NCBI GenBank assembly: GCA_034670405.1
Contig: JAXDDX010000005.1
Coordinates: forward strand, 4,717,001 to 4,781,000
Reading direction: 5' to 3'
DNA: 64,000 nucleotides
Source of the DNA: Hoplostethus atlanticus
Lineage: Eukaryota > Chordata > Actinopteri > Trachichthyiformes > Trachichthyidae
A program made the translations under genes and the position numbers. This document shows, one piece after another, positions 10,601-24,003 of the stretch. Numbering within the stretch: position 1 is the first letter of the stretch; every line of letters begins with the position of its first letter. Under the pieces are notes generated by a model. That model searched no databases, was not told the origin of the DNA, and saw only the letters and a list, made by a program, of their open reading frames with translations.

Positions 10601-13380
10601 ACAGACGGTGTGGAGCATATCTAACTGCAGAGTTTAGATTTTTAATGCATGTTTCAGGGACGTTTAGGGATAGCCTTTAATCCCAATGAGTGGACTGACC
10701 AATAATGTCCTTGATTAGTGTTGCAGTGATACAAAGATCATACAGACATGCCTAGTTATTTTATTAGTGAATAGAAATCTAAACAAAACCATTGATATGA
10801 TAGCTTTTTGTTCAGTTTCCAAAGAAAAAAACAATCCAAATTATACTCAAGCGCATAAACAATGAAACATCTCACAACTCTTTCAGTATTTAGGGAATGG
10901 CAGTTTTATAGAAAGTCATGCTATTAATATTTCAAGTAGGTCATACAAAATATATTCACGAGCATCGAGGAACAGTTTTGCAAATCTATCCTGACATAGG
11001 GCACGGCGCTCATTTTTCCTCCGCTTTACCATGAAACGTCAAACCTGCCAAGTGCTGTTTGGATGTTCAGGCGTTTGTCTCTGTGTAACCACATGGCAAC
11101 AAAACAAACACAAGTGCTGAGGGCAAATTGGCATGCAGCCTATCTGTTATCAAATATTCACATGAACTAAATGAGGGAAATACCTGCGCTGCCCACCATT
11201 GACTGGAATACATTTCCTGTGACACCAGTTTACGTCCTGGCACCGTTCATCGGGAAGTGAGATAAAGGGGAGGGTGGGATGGGTTGGTGCTCAGTGTTGA
11301 TGACAGAGAGAAACAAACACATTTCCCAGTCCATCTTGCCACACTCTGATTGCCAGGCTTGTTTATAATTGAATAATACTGCACATTCAAATGTAATGCT
11401 GAGCAACACATGTTAACACACACACATAATAATACTACTAGGAATAATAATTATAATAGTAATAATAAAACATATGCTTTAACAATGAAGTGAAAGTTCA
11501 AACTGAGTCAAAAAAGCCACTACAAAATAAAAGCATAAGAACAGAGGGTAAAAATAATAGCAAAAACCAATAGGATAAAAGACATCACATAAAAGCGAGC
11601 GTTAAAAATTAAAGTTTTAAGAAATTATTTTTATAGATGATAGCGGTTCTGCTAGCCTAAGCGCCTCAGGCAGGTCAATCCAAAGCCAAAAGCCCAGTTA
11701 CCATGACTCCTGACTTTGGAAGGAGGATCTGAGGCTGCATACTGACTTTAACAGGCCTGTGATGTAGTTTGGAGCCATGCTCTATGTATCAGTAAAGTTA
11801 ATGGAAAAATAGTACAGTTACGTGATAAGAGCCATAATATCTGGCTGCCGTATCTCAGAAATTCATTCTATTTCAACTTTTTATTGAATTATCCATCATG
11901 CTATCTTAATAGAGCCTAGTCGACATGTAGTGAACTTGTCTTGTATCGGTTTTCCCTATTCTCTCCACCAAACTTTGTTCACTGAAAGAAAATCAGAGCT
12001 GCCTTTAGCTTTATTCATTCGATGAAAAGTGGCCTGGACCAATCCTCATCTTTTTCAGGAAGTTACATAAACCTCTATTACTTCCACATTATCTCGCTGT
12101 GCTTTTTACCTCAGGTTTTCTGGCAGAAGGCTCCGGCACAGGTCCTCTTTCATAGCTTATATTTTCCACTGACTTCCTATGCCGTGCTCTTTTAGGTGGC
12201 AGGGGAAGCTGTCAGCTTCAAAAACACAGAGTCCAACCTGAAACCTCTAAAGCATCGCTTTCATTCTGCAGCACCCCCCCCCCCCCATCCCCATCCTATC
12301 CCATCCACCACCACCCCCTCGATCCATTCCTATCCAGTCTGAGAGTGTCACTCCTCTATTCCGTTTGTTCTTGATTAGAATCACCAGCCGTCTGTGAAGT
12401 TCACAGTAAGGCAAACAAAATACTTCCTAACAATTTTTAGATATAAAACTGCTCCAGAAATAATGGAAAATGTGGACCTTCCGTGCACCCTCCCCCTTTT
12501 TCATAGACTCAATGTACAAAGTGGGGGAAAAATAAGGGCTATAATACAAATAATGAATACATAATGAAGACAACATGTTTGAAGTACCCTCTTTAGATCT
12601 GGGAGCTGCTTAATATATTGCTGGGTCTAGGTGTCTGCTGATGCCGTTTCTTTCCCCCTATTTGCTGCACCTCATTTCTCCCCCAGAGCTGTCAGATTTA
12701 CTTCCAATTAACGTATATCTGTTCCAGTTCAACGACTCAACACAAGCACTGCTGCTGCTGCTGCTGCTCCCCAGCTCGCAACTTCTCAAACTTTCTGCTG
12801 TTGCTATGGTGTCTGTCTTCTTCCCCTGCAATGGTCTGATTGCCTGAATGTTGTTTCTCACTCTACAGGCAAATAAAGCCTCCAATGTTGGGGAAGGTAA
12901 ATGCTGTAGATTCCAATTTCAGTAATTGCTCACTCACTAAGTTCATTCATTGTTGTGACTTTTTTTCCCCTGCAGCTTAGTTTCCAAATGTGTATTGACA
13001 TGTACCTAAAATTAGAAAATCTTGAATGTTTGAGCTAAAGCATGTGTGCATTATTAGACTTCCAATTGCATTATGTCCCAGATATTTTTTTGTGACGCCA
13101 CAGAAAATTCTCTCCAACCTTTGCAGTTGGCTTTGACAGCTTACTGCAAGCAATTGTAAGTCTTTTCTCTAGGGGATAAAAATAAATCCACTTTAAGAGC
13201 CTGTGGCTATTAACACTTACAGCTCCCTAATACACTTGCTGCATGGGAGTCCTTATGACTTTGAGAACCCTACGAACCACACTACAGCTTTAGCAGTCCC
13301 AGCTCTGTGCTAGGGCTCTGCATAGCAAAATGTCATAAAAACATCACAGCCAACCAAGACAGATGGCATAAACCTTGCCT
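7621..13380. other. Intergenic, largely unique
   Basis: No exon or full element recognised over 5.7 kb. Small structures: AAT-rich 11428-11475, poly-C at about 12273-12287, and a short (CTG)6 at 12750-12768. The 9647-9850 and 10237-10455 open frames have no recognisable motif and no clear splice signals. Confidence 0.45.
12750..12768. repeat. (CTG)n trinucleotide microsatellite
   Basis: Six CTG units, seen directly. The frames across it (12641-12885) are low-complexity and not supported as genes. Confidence 0.8.
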
Positions 13381-13381
13381 C

Positions 13382-13406
13382 AGAGAGAGAGAAAGAGAGG
13401 GCAAGA

Positions 13407-13446
<40 letters not shown>
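13382..13446. repeat. (GA)n microsatellite
   Basis: Imperfect GA repeat with a pure core of about 20 bp. It makes the Arg/Glu-rich open frames at 13307-13656, which are artefacts. A (CT)n run of about 18 bp lies near 13604-13621. Confidence 0.9.
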
Positions 13447-13451
<5 letters not shown>

Positions 13452-13827
13452 CAAGTGGGACAGAGAAACGGAGAGAGAACAAATTCAAGTCAAAAAGGAT
13501 TTAAAATTATGCAATCTGAATCTGGTCAATTGCCTGGTGTCTAAAAAAAAGAGGAGAGAACTGCACATGTACTTCAGTTTAGAGCCTTTAAAACATCACC
13601 ATCCCTCTCTCTCTCTCTCTCCATGCTCCAGGGAACGTCTAACTGGCATAGTTTAAATATTTTATTTGGACATCAGAGAAATTTCAGTGTGTGTCCGGCA
13701 ATGCTGCCAACATGTCGGATCTGGAAGACTGGTGAGGAAGATAATTTAATCAGCATTCTGGACTGGGTTTCTCAAAAGCGTCTTGATCAATTTTCTCTCA
13801 TTTGACTTACAATGCCAGTGAGTAATC

Positions 13828-13995
13828 TTGTGGTCATATCTCTCAGATGTGCTGCTCTTGGCAGATTGCGGTGGTTCTATGTCCGCCTCAGCACACGTTA
13901 GCTCTGGAGTACCTCAAGGCTCCACCTCGGGGCTTATTTTGTTCTTTATCTATAAGGGCCCACTTGGTGAGATAATAGACATAATAATACATGTA
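13828..13995 (+). pseudogene. LINE reverse-transcriptase fragment
   Basis: The plus-strand translation contains WSYLSDVLL, then SSGVPQGSTSGLILFFIY and GPLGEII. This matches reverse-transcriptase domain B (consensus S/CGVPQGS.LGP.LF..Y) with the preceding 'YLSDR' region of fish LINEs. 'SGL' replaces the usual 'LGP', and the catalytic FADD (domain C) is not found downstream, so it is a dead, short fragment. The clade cannot be fixed from so little sequence. Confidence 0.65.
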
Positions 13996-14306
13996 AATCT
14001 TGGTAACCTGGCAACTAATATCAAACTACCTGCTAGAAAAAAGCATGAATTCTGTTCAGTGTTGTTTTTACCAGTTAAATTAGTTATTTTGACTGTTCCA
14101 GATATAGATTGAGTATTTGGGCTATCAGGGCTCTTCAATTTACCAGAATAAATACATTTAGCAAACTCTGTATACTCTTTTAAGACACAACAGAACACTC
14201 AACTAAACTTTTTTATAAACTCATGCTATAGTGGTATGGTTAATTTATTTGTTGTGAATCTAACATGGCTTATGAATTTGATGAGTCAGCCTTGACAAAT
14301 TGGTAG

Positions 14307-15071
14307 TATACTACTACTACTACTACTACTACTGCAACTACCAATACTCACAATCTTAGTAGTTACATTAGTAGTAGTAGTAGTAGTAGTAGTAGTAACA
14401 GTAGCAGTAATACTGTAGCAGTGGTAGCAGTAATAGTAGGTAGCGGTAGTAATACTACTAGTAGGAGTAGTAGTAGTTGTAGTTATAGCAGTACTGTAGT
14501 AGTAGCAGTAGTAGTAGTAGTAGTAATAATAGTAGTAGCAGCAGCATTGTAGTAATAGTAGTAATAGAAGTAGCAGTACTGTAGTAGTACAGTAGTGGTA
14601 GTAGAAGTAGCAGTACTGTAGTAGTAATAATAATAGAATAAACTTATTTTCTGGGATTAATAAAGTACCTACCTACCTAGTAGTAGTAATAGAGGTAGCA
14701 GTACTGTAGTAGTAGTAGTAGTAGAAGTAGCAGTACTGTAGTAATAGTAGTATTAGTAGTGGTAACAGAAGTAGCTGTACAGTAGTAGTAGTAGTAGTAA
14801 TACTAGTAGTAATAATAGTAGTAGGAGCAGCATTGTAGTAATAGTAGTAATAGAAGTAGCAGTACTGTAGTAGTAGCAGTAGTAGTAGTAGAAGTAGCAG
14901 TACTGTAGTAGTAATAATAATAGAAGAAATTTCCCCTCGGGGATTAATAAAGTACCTACCTACCTAGTAGTAGTAATAGAGGTGGCAGTACTGTAATAGT
15001 AGTAGTAGAAGTAGCAGTACTGTAGTAGTAGTAGTAACAGAAGTAGCACTAGTAGTAGTAGTAGTATACTA
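14307..15071. repeat. Large imperfect GTA/TAG microsatellite with captured LINE tails
   Basis: About 760 bp of TAG/GTA-type trinucleotides interrupted by 'gcagtactgtag' variants. It opens with pure (CTA)n at 14312-14331 and switches strand sense to (TAG)n from about 14370. Two blocks near 14620-14710 and 14905-14995 repeat each other about 287 bp apart, each with the LINE-like end 'gggattaataaagtacctac' followed by CTACCTAG. The array therefore has a higher-order duplication containing a LINE 3' tail. Confidence 0.85.
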
Positions 15072-17404
15072 CTGGCTTGCCATGGCCCACTAAAAAATTC
15101 AAAAGCCATATTGGACTCACAGTAAGCTAAATTATTATGAAACACTAAAATGACTTTATGCAAAATAAAGTTGGGCAACTTGCTGTTGGCTGTGCCAACA
15201 TTCTTCACCAATGCAGAATGAGCAGAATAAACAAGTCATGCAAATGACCAATCTCCTCTTTGTACAGTGGTAAATTGATTAAAAGGTTATTTGTCAGCGT
15301 TTTCATTTTACATAGAAATTGGAATTGGGCGTTGATCAGAATCCACAATGCTGAGGAAACACCTAGAGGGACGGCAGGATGCTTGCTTTGTTTCTGCACG
15401 TTCAAGAAGTACTTTATAAACCAGAGTCAATGTCAGAATCACAGTAAATGATAACCCTATTGAATGGAAGCCACAAAAAAAGGATCATTGGTAGTTCAAC
15501 ACTTGTTTGGGTTATGAATAGAGGTTTTGTTTGATTTGTCACCCCACTGGCTTTTCCCTGGGCTGAGGGAAGGTTTCTGACAACCCAGCAGTACATCGGC
15601 AGGTGGTTGGATTACTCTCCCTTTGATTGAAACCTTTATTGAAAAGACCCTTAGTGTTTTCTTTTTCATTATGGCCTTTCCATAATCACAGTAAATGATT
15701 AGCACTGCACTGTGAAGGAAGGGGACGCGATTGTCAAGCAAATGATTATATAACCAATCCTGGTAAATCTGGTTCAGCGAGGACAAAAGGAGTCTCGCCA
15801 CCCTCCGGTCTTCCCTGCCTTCTAAAATAATACATCATTCATTTGAAATGCAAGAGGTTCGTTTCATAATTTCCCCTAATATTCCTTTCAGCACTCATTC
15901 CCTATCTCACTCAGTAGGGGAAAATGATCTGAATTAATCAATTAAAATTCTTAAATGATAAATTTGATTTGCCTTGCTTATCGTAATTAAACATCCCCCT
16001 TGTCGATACTGTCCTGTGCTCACATTGTGCGAGTCATTTAGTGCAGTTTGGAATTATTATTGAACCCAAATTAATCTTGCGAGACTCCAGTGGATGGATT
16101 CTGCTTTGTATAATGCACTCCGATGGCTCAGATGGCATTTAATCCTGTTTAATGTAATGCTCCGTCTCTTTTGTGAGGGAGTGTTTTTCAAAAGAAGGTA
16201 AGTGATTGCTGAGTTAAACATAGGACAGGATTGGAAAGGAATCAGATACGCCGCTATATTATTTCCTGTGATGTTTCATTTCATTGCATATTGAAACAAA
16301 CCTTCAACTATGAAAAGACCACGGGAAAACATCACAGTCAAATAAATTATGATAACAACCTTGGGCCGCACTTTCTATAGACCTAGACCTATATTTCATT
16401 ATTTCCCCTGTCTCTGTTTTTGATGCCTATAGCCAACTGGAAATGATTGTTTTATTTGCGTGTAACCATTCAATAGCAATAGCTGCATTATTTTGATTGA
16501 CTGGTCTTCTTTTACTAGATGTGGTCCTTTTAAGTGGCTGACATAATTGTATTTTTTTCCAATATGTCTTTTGTGATGAGTTGAATACAAGAACATGCCA
16601 CATAATGTTGTTTAACACATGATTTACCACCAGCAGTGTCTACGCCGTCGTGTGGCACATACCTGAGGAAAGCGGCAGCATGGAAGTTAATGAAGTGCCC
16701 TGATTCAGACGGGGCCAAGTCACAGAGGAGGTTCCCTCAAGTGGATCTAAAGTTATCAAGAGCAGACAGGAATCATTTTCATTGCTTGGGTTAAGTACAA
16801 AACTATATTCCATGATAATACTTTGCTACCAGGCAATTAAATCCACGCTGTCACATCGCACACACCTGTGTGCTGAGGTGGAAGCAGTAGCTGTCCCTTC
16901 ATGCACAAATGGGTCAGTTTCTGTAGCAGAGGAGGATGCTTCAAGACAGTTCAAAAGTGCAATCTGGATACATACAAAGACAATGTGTGTTAAACATGTT
17001 AACATAGTCACTTCTGACTGTAATAAAAGGCACTGAAAATAACAAGCAATGGCCCACTTAACATGTGACACCTTGACCTGCCCCTAGCTATCATTCATCT
17101 CTCGTCTTCTGTCTTGTGAAATATCATAAGAACACTATTTTTTTCCAGCAACTATAGAGTTGAAGAGCATCAATGGTAGTAAACAATGCAATGTCATTGC
17201 AAATATGAAAAACAATGGATAGGACATTTTCAAGGAATTATTACATTCAATGTTACAGAAATCAAAAGTTAATGTGTGTTAGAAAAAAAGGATGCCTCCC
17301 TATCTGATAAAGCGAAGTAAGCTAGCTATGGTATATTGGTTGGATATAGGTTGGACTCTGGCATTTCTATTTCATGAATTAACCTAGGTGAAAAGAAATA
17401 CTGG
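15072..17404. other. Intergenic, with an AT-rich possible regulatory segment
   Basis: No coding sequence recognised. The stretch 15825-16160 is dense in homeodomain-type cores (TAAT, ATTAA) in otherwise mixed sequence and may be a conserved noncoding element. That is inference only. Confidence 0.35.
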
Positions 17405-18350
17405 TGCTAAAGTTGGACATTAACAGAGGAGGACAGGCATGAAAAAAACACCAAGAAAACAGTCGTTTCCAAATATGCTTCATGACTACCTCTTGGCTAA
17501 GGGGAGGAGCTTGACTGATGTTCAAGACTGTTCAAGACTTCTCTGGTGTCCCTCAGAATTCATGGTTCCCCTAATGATGTTGAGTCGTCCAGGTCCAGAG
17601 GAAGAAAAACAGCCTCAGACTATGACACTCCCACCACCATGCTGAACGTAGGGAGAAGGGTATTTTGGTGGTTTTTGATTGTGAGCAAACAGTTCAGTTT
17701 TGGAGTCATTTGTACAGAGAATAGACTTCCAGGAATCTTCAGGTTTGTCCAGGTGGTGATATTTTAGAATATCTGTGGATGTCCTTCTAAAATATCACCA
17801 GAGCAGAGTCTCTGTCGTGTTAAATTCTCTCCATCTGTATATTATTTGTCTCAGTGGACTGATGGAGCCCAAATCTTTTTGATATGACTTTCTAACCTTC
17901 CCCAGACTGGTGCTCACTCACTTCTCTCTTCCTGAGGTCTCCTTAGATCACAGCATAGTGTTTTTCACCTGCATGGTAACACCAAACTGACAAGGTTTCT
18001 CACCTGTATTAATGTGAGTGACACACAAACTCCACGAAGATCTGATCTTTGATTGGTTAACGTCATACCCAATTAATTACCCACCTGATTCTACTGATTC
18101 ACCTGATTCTACTTACCTACTTGATTTAACTAATGCAAGGGGAGCATCACTTATTATTGCACCTGCACTCATGTCTTTTAAACTATTTTCATTTTTACCT
18201 CATGCACAATTTCCTCTAAATAACATGAAATATAGATCCTTTATCTTATTTAAGAAAAGGCGTGATTAAATTGGTATGCATGGTAAAAACTCAAAATCTC
18301 AATAATTGCACAATGAGTTCACAAACTTTCAAGCGTGACTGTATGTCTTG
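17405..18350. mobile_element. Degenerate DNA-transposon-like segment, type uncertain
   Basis: The text 'cactcccaccaccatgctga' followed by 'gtagggagaag', and the end-like 'gttcacaaactttcaagc' at about 18317-18334, resemble internal and terminal parts of common decayed fish DNA transposons. No intact terminal repeats, target duplication or transposase motif could be confirmed. A short inverted pair 'atattttagaa' / 'ttctaaaatat' lies at 17759-17797. It could also be unrelated unique sequence. Confidence 0.3.
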
Positions 18351-19613
18351 TGCAAATCGTGCAATTTGCAGCTATTCATTAGTTACTAGGGTAATATTCC
18401 ATAAGTGTATTTTTTGAGTGTTAAAATGGAAGGAGGGGGCACATTTGATATGACCTGTAGTGTTATATCCTCCAGTCGACCGAGCGGTCCTGTGGGCACA
18501 GACAGCAGGCGCCGAGTGGGAGGAGGAGTACAGCACAGGGGCGCATGGCACGAGCGCAGGGAGGGAACGGCTTTGAAATTAGTAGTGTAATATAATAATA
18601 AATAAAACAGCACTCTGTCTCCCTAGGCGACAGCCTATATTGCCATTGACCACTGTTTAAAATACATCTTCACATATTGAGAAAATCTCAGATTAGCTTT
18701 ATAATTGGAGTAATATTTAAAAATCCAGCAGGTATTGTTTCTATAATTTGCATCTCTAGGTTAAAACCCATCAGAAAGAAAGAAAATTGTATTTGTGGAT
18801 ATTTCTTGTAGTGCACACCTCCACCACCACACACAAATTAAGCCTATTTAAAGTTATCCATGTGCATCCAGCAATTGACTCATCCACTGAGTTGGTTGCC
18901 TTAAAGGTTAAGATCAATATATACTTTATTTGTATCACTTTACGTGAACAAACGTTCTCTGGAACATGTTTCAACTTGCCTCAGGAAACAGCATGGTACA
19001 AAACATCATAGGTTCACACACGTTTATCTAAAATGTCCAACAACAGGCTAGTTTGTCAGCTTATGTTACATTTGAATCTGCCACAGAGTCAAATTGTTTC
19101 TAAAAAGATGGCTGGTAAAAAAAACAGAAAGCAGACAAGGATGCTGAGGGAAGGGAAGGAGGAGGAGAATGAACTTCAGAGAGGCTTTTAACGAAAAAAG
19201 TAAGCAAATCTATCATAATTTTCTTCCATCCATATTAGGCAAAAGGTACCTTGTTTCCTAGCATTTTTAAAGTGCATGCACATATTACGCTGTCTATCAC
19301 TTCCTTTGTGGGCTGATTGACTGTCAGCAGGCGTCACAAGGGTGTAAACTAAGCTGTGAAAGGTTTGAATGATGCAAGTTTCTTCAAACAAAAGATAACT
19401 ATGGATGTCGTTTGTCAAATTAGATGAAATACAAAACAAATACATTCAGTCATTTGATATTGCTTTTGCTTGTCATCACAATTAATTTCTGAGTGAAAAG
19501 TGAACATAAGGAAATACAAGCTAAGAGCTGAAAGCATATTGCAAGCAAAAATAGCAAAGCACAGTAGGACTTTCCAGTATGTGATTTAAGATTAAGAGAG
19601 TGCATTTTAGATG
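18351..19613. other. Intergenic, no gene seen
   Basis: A small GC-richer patch at 18470-18560 holds overlapping open frames on both strands without motifs. Nothing else recognised. Confidence 0.45.
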
Positions 19614-19998
19614 TTAAAGGTCCCATGTGTATCACTTTAAACATCAAAATATTGATTGTGATACCTTGGCATAATTATAGTAAACAAATGAGACCATGGT
19701 GGAGATGATTGGTAGCCTGTATCTCACGCTAATGGTATTGTTAGTGCTAGTGGTTCTCAAAATTAAGACCACATTTCCCATAAACCCTGTTGCTTCCTGT
19801 CGCCCCTCCCCCTCCCTGGCGTCTTTGTCTTTGCTGAAGTGGATCAACATGTTTTTTTTCCATCTTTCTTTCTCTCCTTCCACCATCTGCCGTTGCCAGA
19901 AACTCTGAAAGCTTTAGCTCCGTTAGCGCTGGAAGAACAGCAAAATGCAAAGTAGAGGTTGATGGTCTCGTTTGTTTACAGTAATTCTAATGAATTAA
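19614..19998. mobile_element. TTAA-bounded MITE, family B, copy 1
   Basis: Starts TTAAAGGTCCCATGTGTATC and is homologous, in opposite orientation, to 58681-59229: both hold 'gagaccatggtggagacgat'-like sequence, 'ggtattgttagtgctagtg', 'aaaattaagac' and 'cgctggaagaa'. The region corresponding to the 'gtgtgccaccgggtc' block of the other copies is missing here, so it is internally deleted. The right end at a TTAA near 19995-19998 is approximate. Confidence 0.6.
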
Positions 19999-22900
19999 GG
20001 TCATATTTGGGATGAGCTGTTTGTATGAGCTGTTTGTTTCAATATCACTCTGCACAAAAAAAAAATGGTATTATGGATATTGTAAGAATCTTGACTTCTT
20101 CTGACATCAAAAAATATAGAAATATAAAAAGCAAACAGGAAAAAATGTTTGCATGTGGTTAAACCTGTTGGTTAGCAATGACATGCCCCAACTGTCATCT
20201 CAGGTTTCTCATTATTATGATAGGAGCTTATCTGGACTATGGTATTTCTACCTGCCAGCTCATGAAGAGAACACATGAATATCCCTAATAATATGGGAAT
20301 ATTATGTGTGTGTAAATGCATTTCAATGACTGACACATGTTATTATTTGAGTGTTCTGGGTGAAAGCCTGTGATGCCTGTTGCCATGGTTTCAGGTCTGA
20401 CAGCATGGTGATTCGAAGGTAGTGGGTGTGAATGAAGCCTCGGCTGGAGTCCTGCACCATGGGAAGGTTCTTGGCATTTGAAGGACAAGAATTATTCACG
20501 CTACATGAATTGAAAGGGGAATCTGAGAATATGATAATAATAATATAATACTATCTATTTAAATTGCCATTTTCAAAACAAAGTTACAACGTGCTTCAAA
20601 ATTGAGAGAAATAAAAGACTGAACAACTGACACAGATCAATAAAACAGAAAGAGCAATGATGTGAAGCAGTAGTAAAAATGTATAATAAAATAAAATAAA
20701 TAGTCTCAGCCACAGAGATACAACAAACGGAAAAAGTTAAAAAAAATATGACAATGCAAAAAGGATAAAAATGAATGAAAGCCTAAGATTATAAAAAAGG
20801 CTGGTCCACTTTAATGTCGTACATTAGAAATCTCACTTCAACGTCCTGCAAAAGACGAATATCAGCCATTCAGTGTCATCCACCTGAGATATGATGGATA
20901 TGATGCACTTTGAATAGTTCTATATTTATTGTATAAATTATCAATACTACACTGCTTGTCTATGGGAAGCCCTTAAACGGAAATAATTTTAATACAACAT
21001 TTTGATCGAATGATTAAAATTCTGGGGGAAATTTTTTGTGATCCAAATGATCAAATAAAGTTACTTAATATCAGCAATATAGCTTCAATCTGAAAAGTAG
21101 TTTCTTTTCACAAAGCTATATTGGTCGAACTCTGGTTGGGACAATTTGTATTGAATATTCACTTTCTGGCTCACAAGGGAACAACCTTGAAATAACAAAG
21201 GTCAAATAAACATGGGAGAGCACAAACCTCTATACATCATGATGATGACGTCAGAGTTTAAATTAACAGATTAAATTAATGTTAATATTAAAATAATATT
21301 AATATTTAATTGTGTTAATTACATTTGGTTTAATTATGTTAATATTAACAGCATTTCATTCATTCATATTGTCTGAATATTCTATGATGCACATAATGCA
21401 CATTATATACAGTACATGATTTACATTAGATATTTCAAAATAAATAAATAAATTTGCTTGCTCATTAAATCCAATCCCAGTGGACAAACGTCAAGCCTAT
21501 ATGAGCACTAAGCCAGTTTTTAATGCCAGTATACAAGTCCTTCAGGATCAGAAATGAATGCAGCTACGTATTGCTTCAAATTTTTAATGCAAATACAGAA
21601 CAAAGTCAAAAAAGTATGGGACAATCATTTAGTGTGACTTTAGTGTGTATGTGCCGTCTACAGTACATTGCATATTGTTTCCACTGCAGATCAATGAGGC
21701 TCATAATAGGAGTGGGTCTTCACTGCTGTGATTACTGGATGAGGTAATTACACTGGAGTGAGTTCATAACAAGAAAGGGGGAATGCATTCCATTAAGTTA
21801 TTTTTTTCATTGCGGTGTATAATAAAAGTCAGATCAAAGCTCTGGAGGAGACGACTGATACAAGCAGTGGAAACATCAAAAAGCATGCAAATATACCATG
21901 AGGATGATGCCAAACAACCGTTAATGTTGAAACACAGGTCTTTATTGTGAAATTGCATTGAAATGCGTAGGCGTAAGGCAAGAACAACATACTGAGTAAC
22001 TCTTGCTTTTGTGACTTTTTTTTCTCTCAACTAGCTAGCAAAAAATGATGAAAAAAACAATACTTTGTGAAAATATATGCTATTCCCCCTTGAAGCCTTT
22101 AAGCCTTTAACATATATATTTTACTAAAGTTAAAATATTGTGCATGTTTATCTTCATAAGCACTTTTATTATTATTATTATTATAACTATAACTATTATT
22201 GCATCATTCGTATTTAAAAGTAATTTATAATCAGAATTTGGTAAATCTGCAAAACAAACATTTTTCTTTTTCCTTGTAAGGAAAAAAATCAACCATAATC
22301 AACTTATGTAGTGGATAATAAATTACAACAAAAGACAACTATGTATGTCATACAGCAAATAAAAAAAATAAAAAAAGTCACCCAGTCATTTAAAAATGCT
22401 TTTGCTTGCATATAAAAATGCATTTCTTCATAGCAAGGACCAAGTCACAGTTAGCTCTGATGGAGACAGCTGAAAAATTGATGAATCCTGAATTATAGTG
22501 AAAATATTCCCAAGGGTATTGAGCTCAAATCTGTTTTTATGAAAGTTTGACGAATGGGGTCCAATGTCATTGCTGAAGCATGGCGGTAATGAGGCTAAAC
22601 TATAGTACTGGAAAAACCTGGGGAGGAAATCTAGTAATCTCTTCAAAGGGAAAATGGATCTTTCATTCCCTGAATATTTCTTTCATCTCTTACCTCTCTC
22701 TCTCTCTCTCTCTCCAAGACCTTTAGCAGCGTGTGCTCTGTTTTCATCACCTGTTCTGGTGATCAAACTAGTCTGTGATCTAGTATTGACTACCAGTACG
22801 TTTTGCTTGGCTTTATCCTGCAGCATCAATTGTTTTAGACCACATAACCCCAATGACCATAATGGATGTTGTTTTCTAGGCCTCCACTACTTGTCATTCA

Positions 22901-23280
22901 TTGCAGGCGAACATTTATTTCACCTGCAATTATGACCTTATTGTATCATCAGCCCTGTGTAGCATTTCTTATTCCTTATCTGTGCTCCCTTATTCCTGTC
23001 TGCCGCTTCCAAACCATGCCATTAGACTGCCTCCACCACAGAGATGACTACTGTAATTTTCCCTCTACCTCTCTCTCTGCACTCTCCAACACTCAGTGGC
23101 TGAAAATTGCAGTTGGAACACAATGATGTGATATGACTACTGATGCCTCACAGTTTCCCTGAACTAGGACTCCCCTACTGTTTTGCTGAGATGGTTTGAG
23201 ACATCCATCGGCTCCCTCTCCAAACTCCTCATAATCTGCAGAAAACAATGCTCATGTCTGTGGGAATATGTGCCGATTCT
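19999..23280. other. Intergenic, AT-rich, several simple repeats
   Basis: No exon recognised. Simple repeats include ATTAAT-rich sequence at 21255-21360 with palindromic 'aatattaatatt', (ATT)n at 22165-22183 and (CT)n at 22692-22714. A weak similarity links 19388-19475 and 22328-22413 ('aactatg.atgtc', 'gcttttgcttg'). All open frames are short and motif-free. Confidence 0.45.
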
Positions 23281-23576
23281 TTAAAGGTGCTATATGTAGT
23301 ATTTTAGCATCAATAAATCATCATCACAAAATTGAGAGATTAGTATAATTACCGAAAAAAAAACAAGACCATCGCTGAGAAGACTGGCAGCCTCTAACAG
23401 CCTCTCATCTGCATTTTACATTGTGTGCCACCGGGTCGGATTTGGAGGGAAATCTGTTGGATCGCTTTATGGCACAAAACAGGAAGAGGGTGCTGTTCTT
23501 CCAGCGCTAATGGAGTTAATGGGCACCTTCCTTCACCAATGTTTCATTGAGTTGGGCCCATGACACCTCAAGAAGG
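23281..23576. mobile_element. TTAA MITE, family B, copy 2, interrupted
   Basis: Begins TTAAAGGTGCTATATGTAGT and carries 'gtgtgccaccgggtcggatt', 'tggagggaaatct' and 'cttccagcgc' in the same order and orientation as 58800-58900. Homology fades after about 23520. The flank is then used as the target of the hAT element at 23585, so the MITE fragment is older than that insertion. Confidence 0.6.
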
Positions 23577-24003
23577 CCCAACAGCAGTGGCGGCTGGTGC
23601 ATTTTTCTCCAGGGGGGGCTATACCAAAAATCAAACAAACATGTACTAAGGTATCATCAGTGTATTTAAATAACTGAAAAGGCCTTTATTTGTATTTGCT
23701 GAGCTGAATGAACATTTGTTGTAATGAAACGTGCTTAAGGTAAGTTAAGGTACTTCAATTAGTGCAAATTCTTCATAATAATTATCTTTTATACTACAAT
23801 ATGTAATGGTGAAAGACCGGTGAATGGTGAAGAAGTAACCGAAAAGTGCCTCGATAAGTGCAACAGAAATCTGACAACACAGAACCCTGAGACAATGGCA
23901 GAAAAGTAAGACCTAATAGAAAATAACATTTAAGAAAAAAATAAATTAATATGGTATTACATTTGAAATACCCAGTGCCATCAAAACACTGAGTGAACTG
24001 GCT

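Noticed and set aside
13307-13656. Arg/Glu-rich open frames
   Set aside because: Made by the (GA)n microsatellite.
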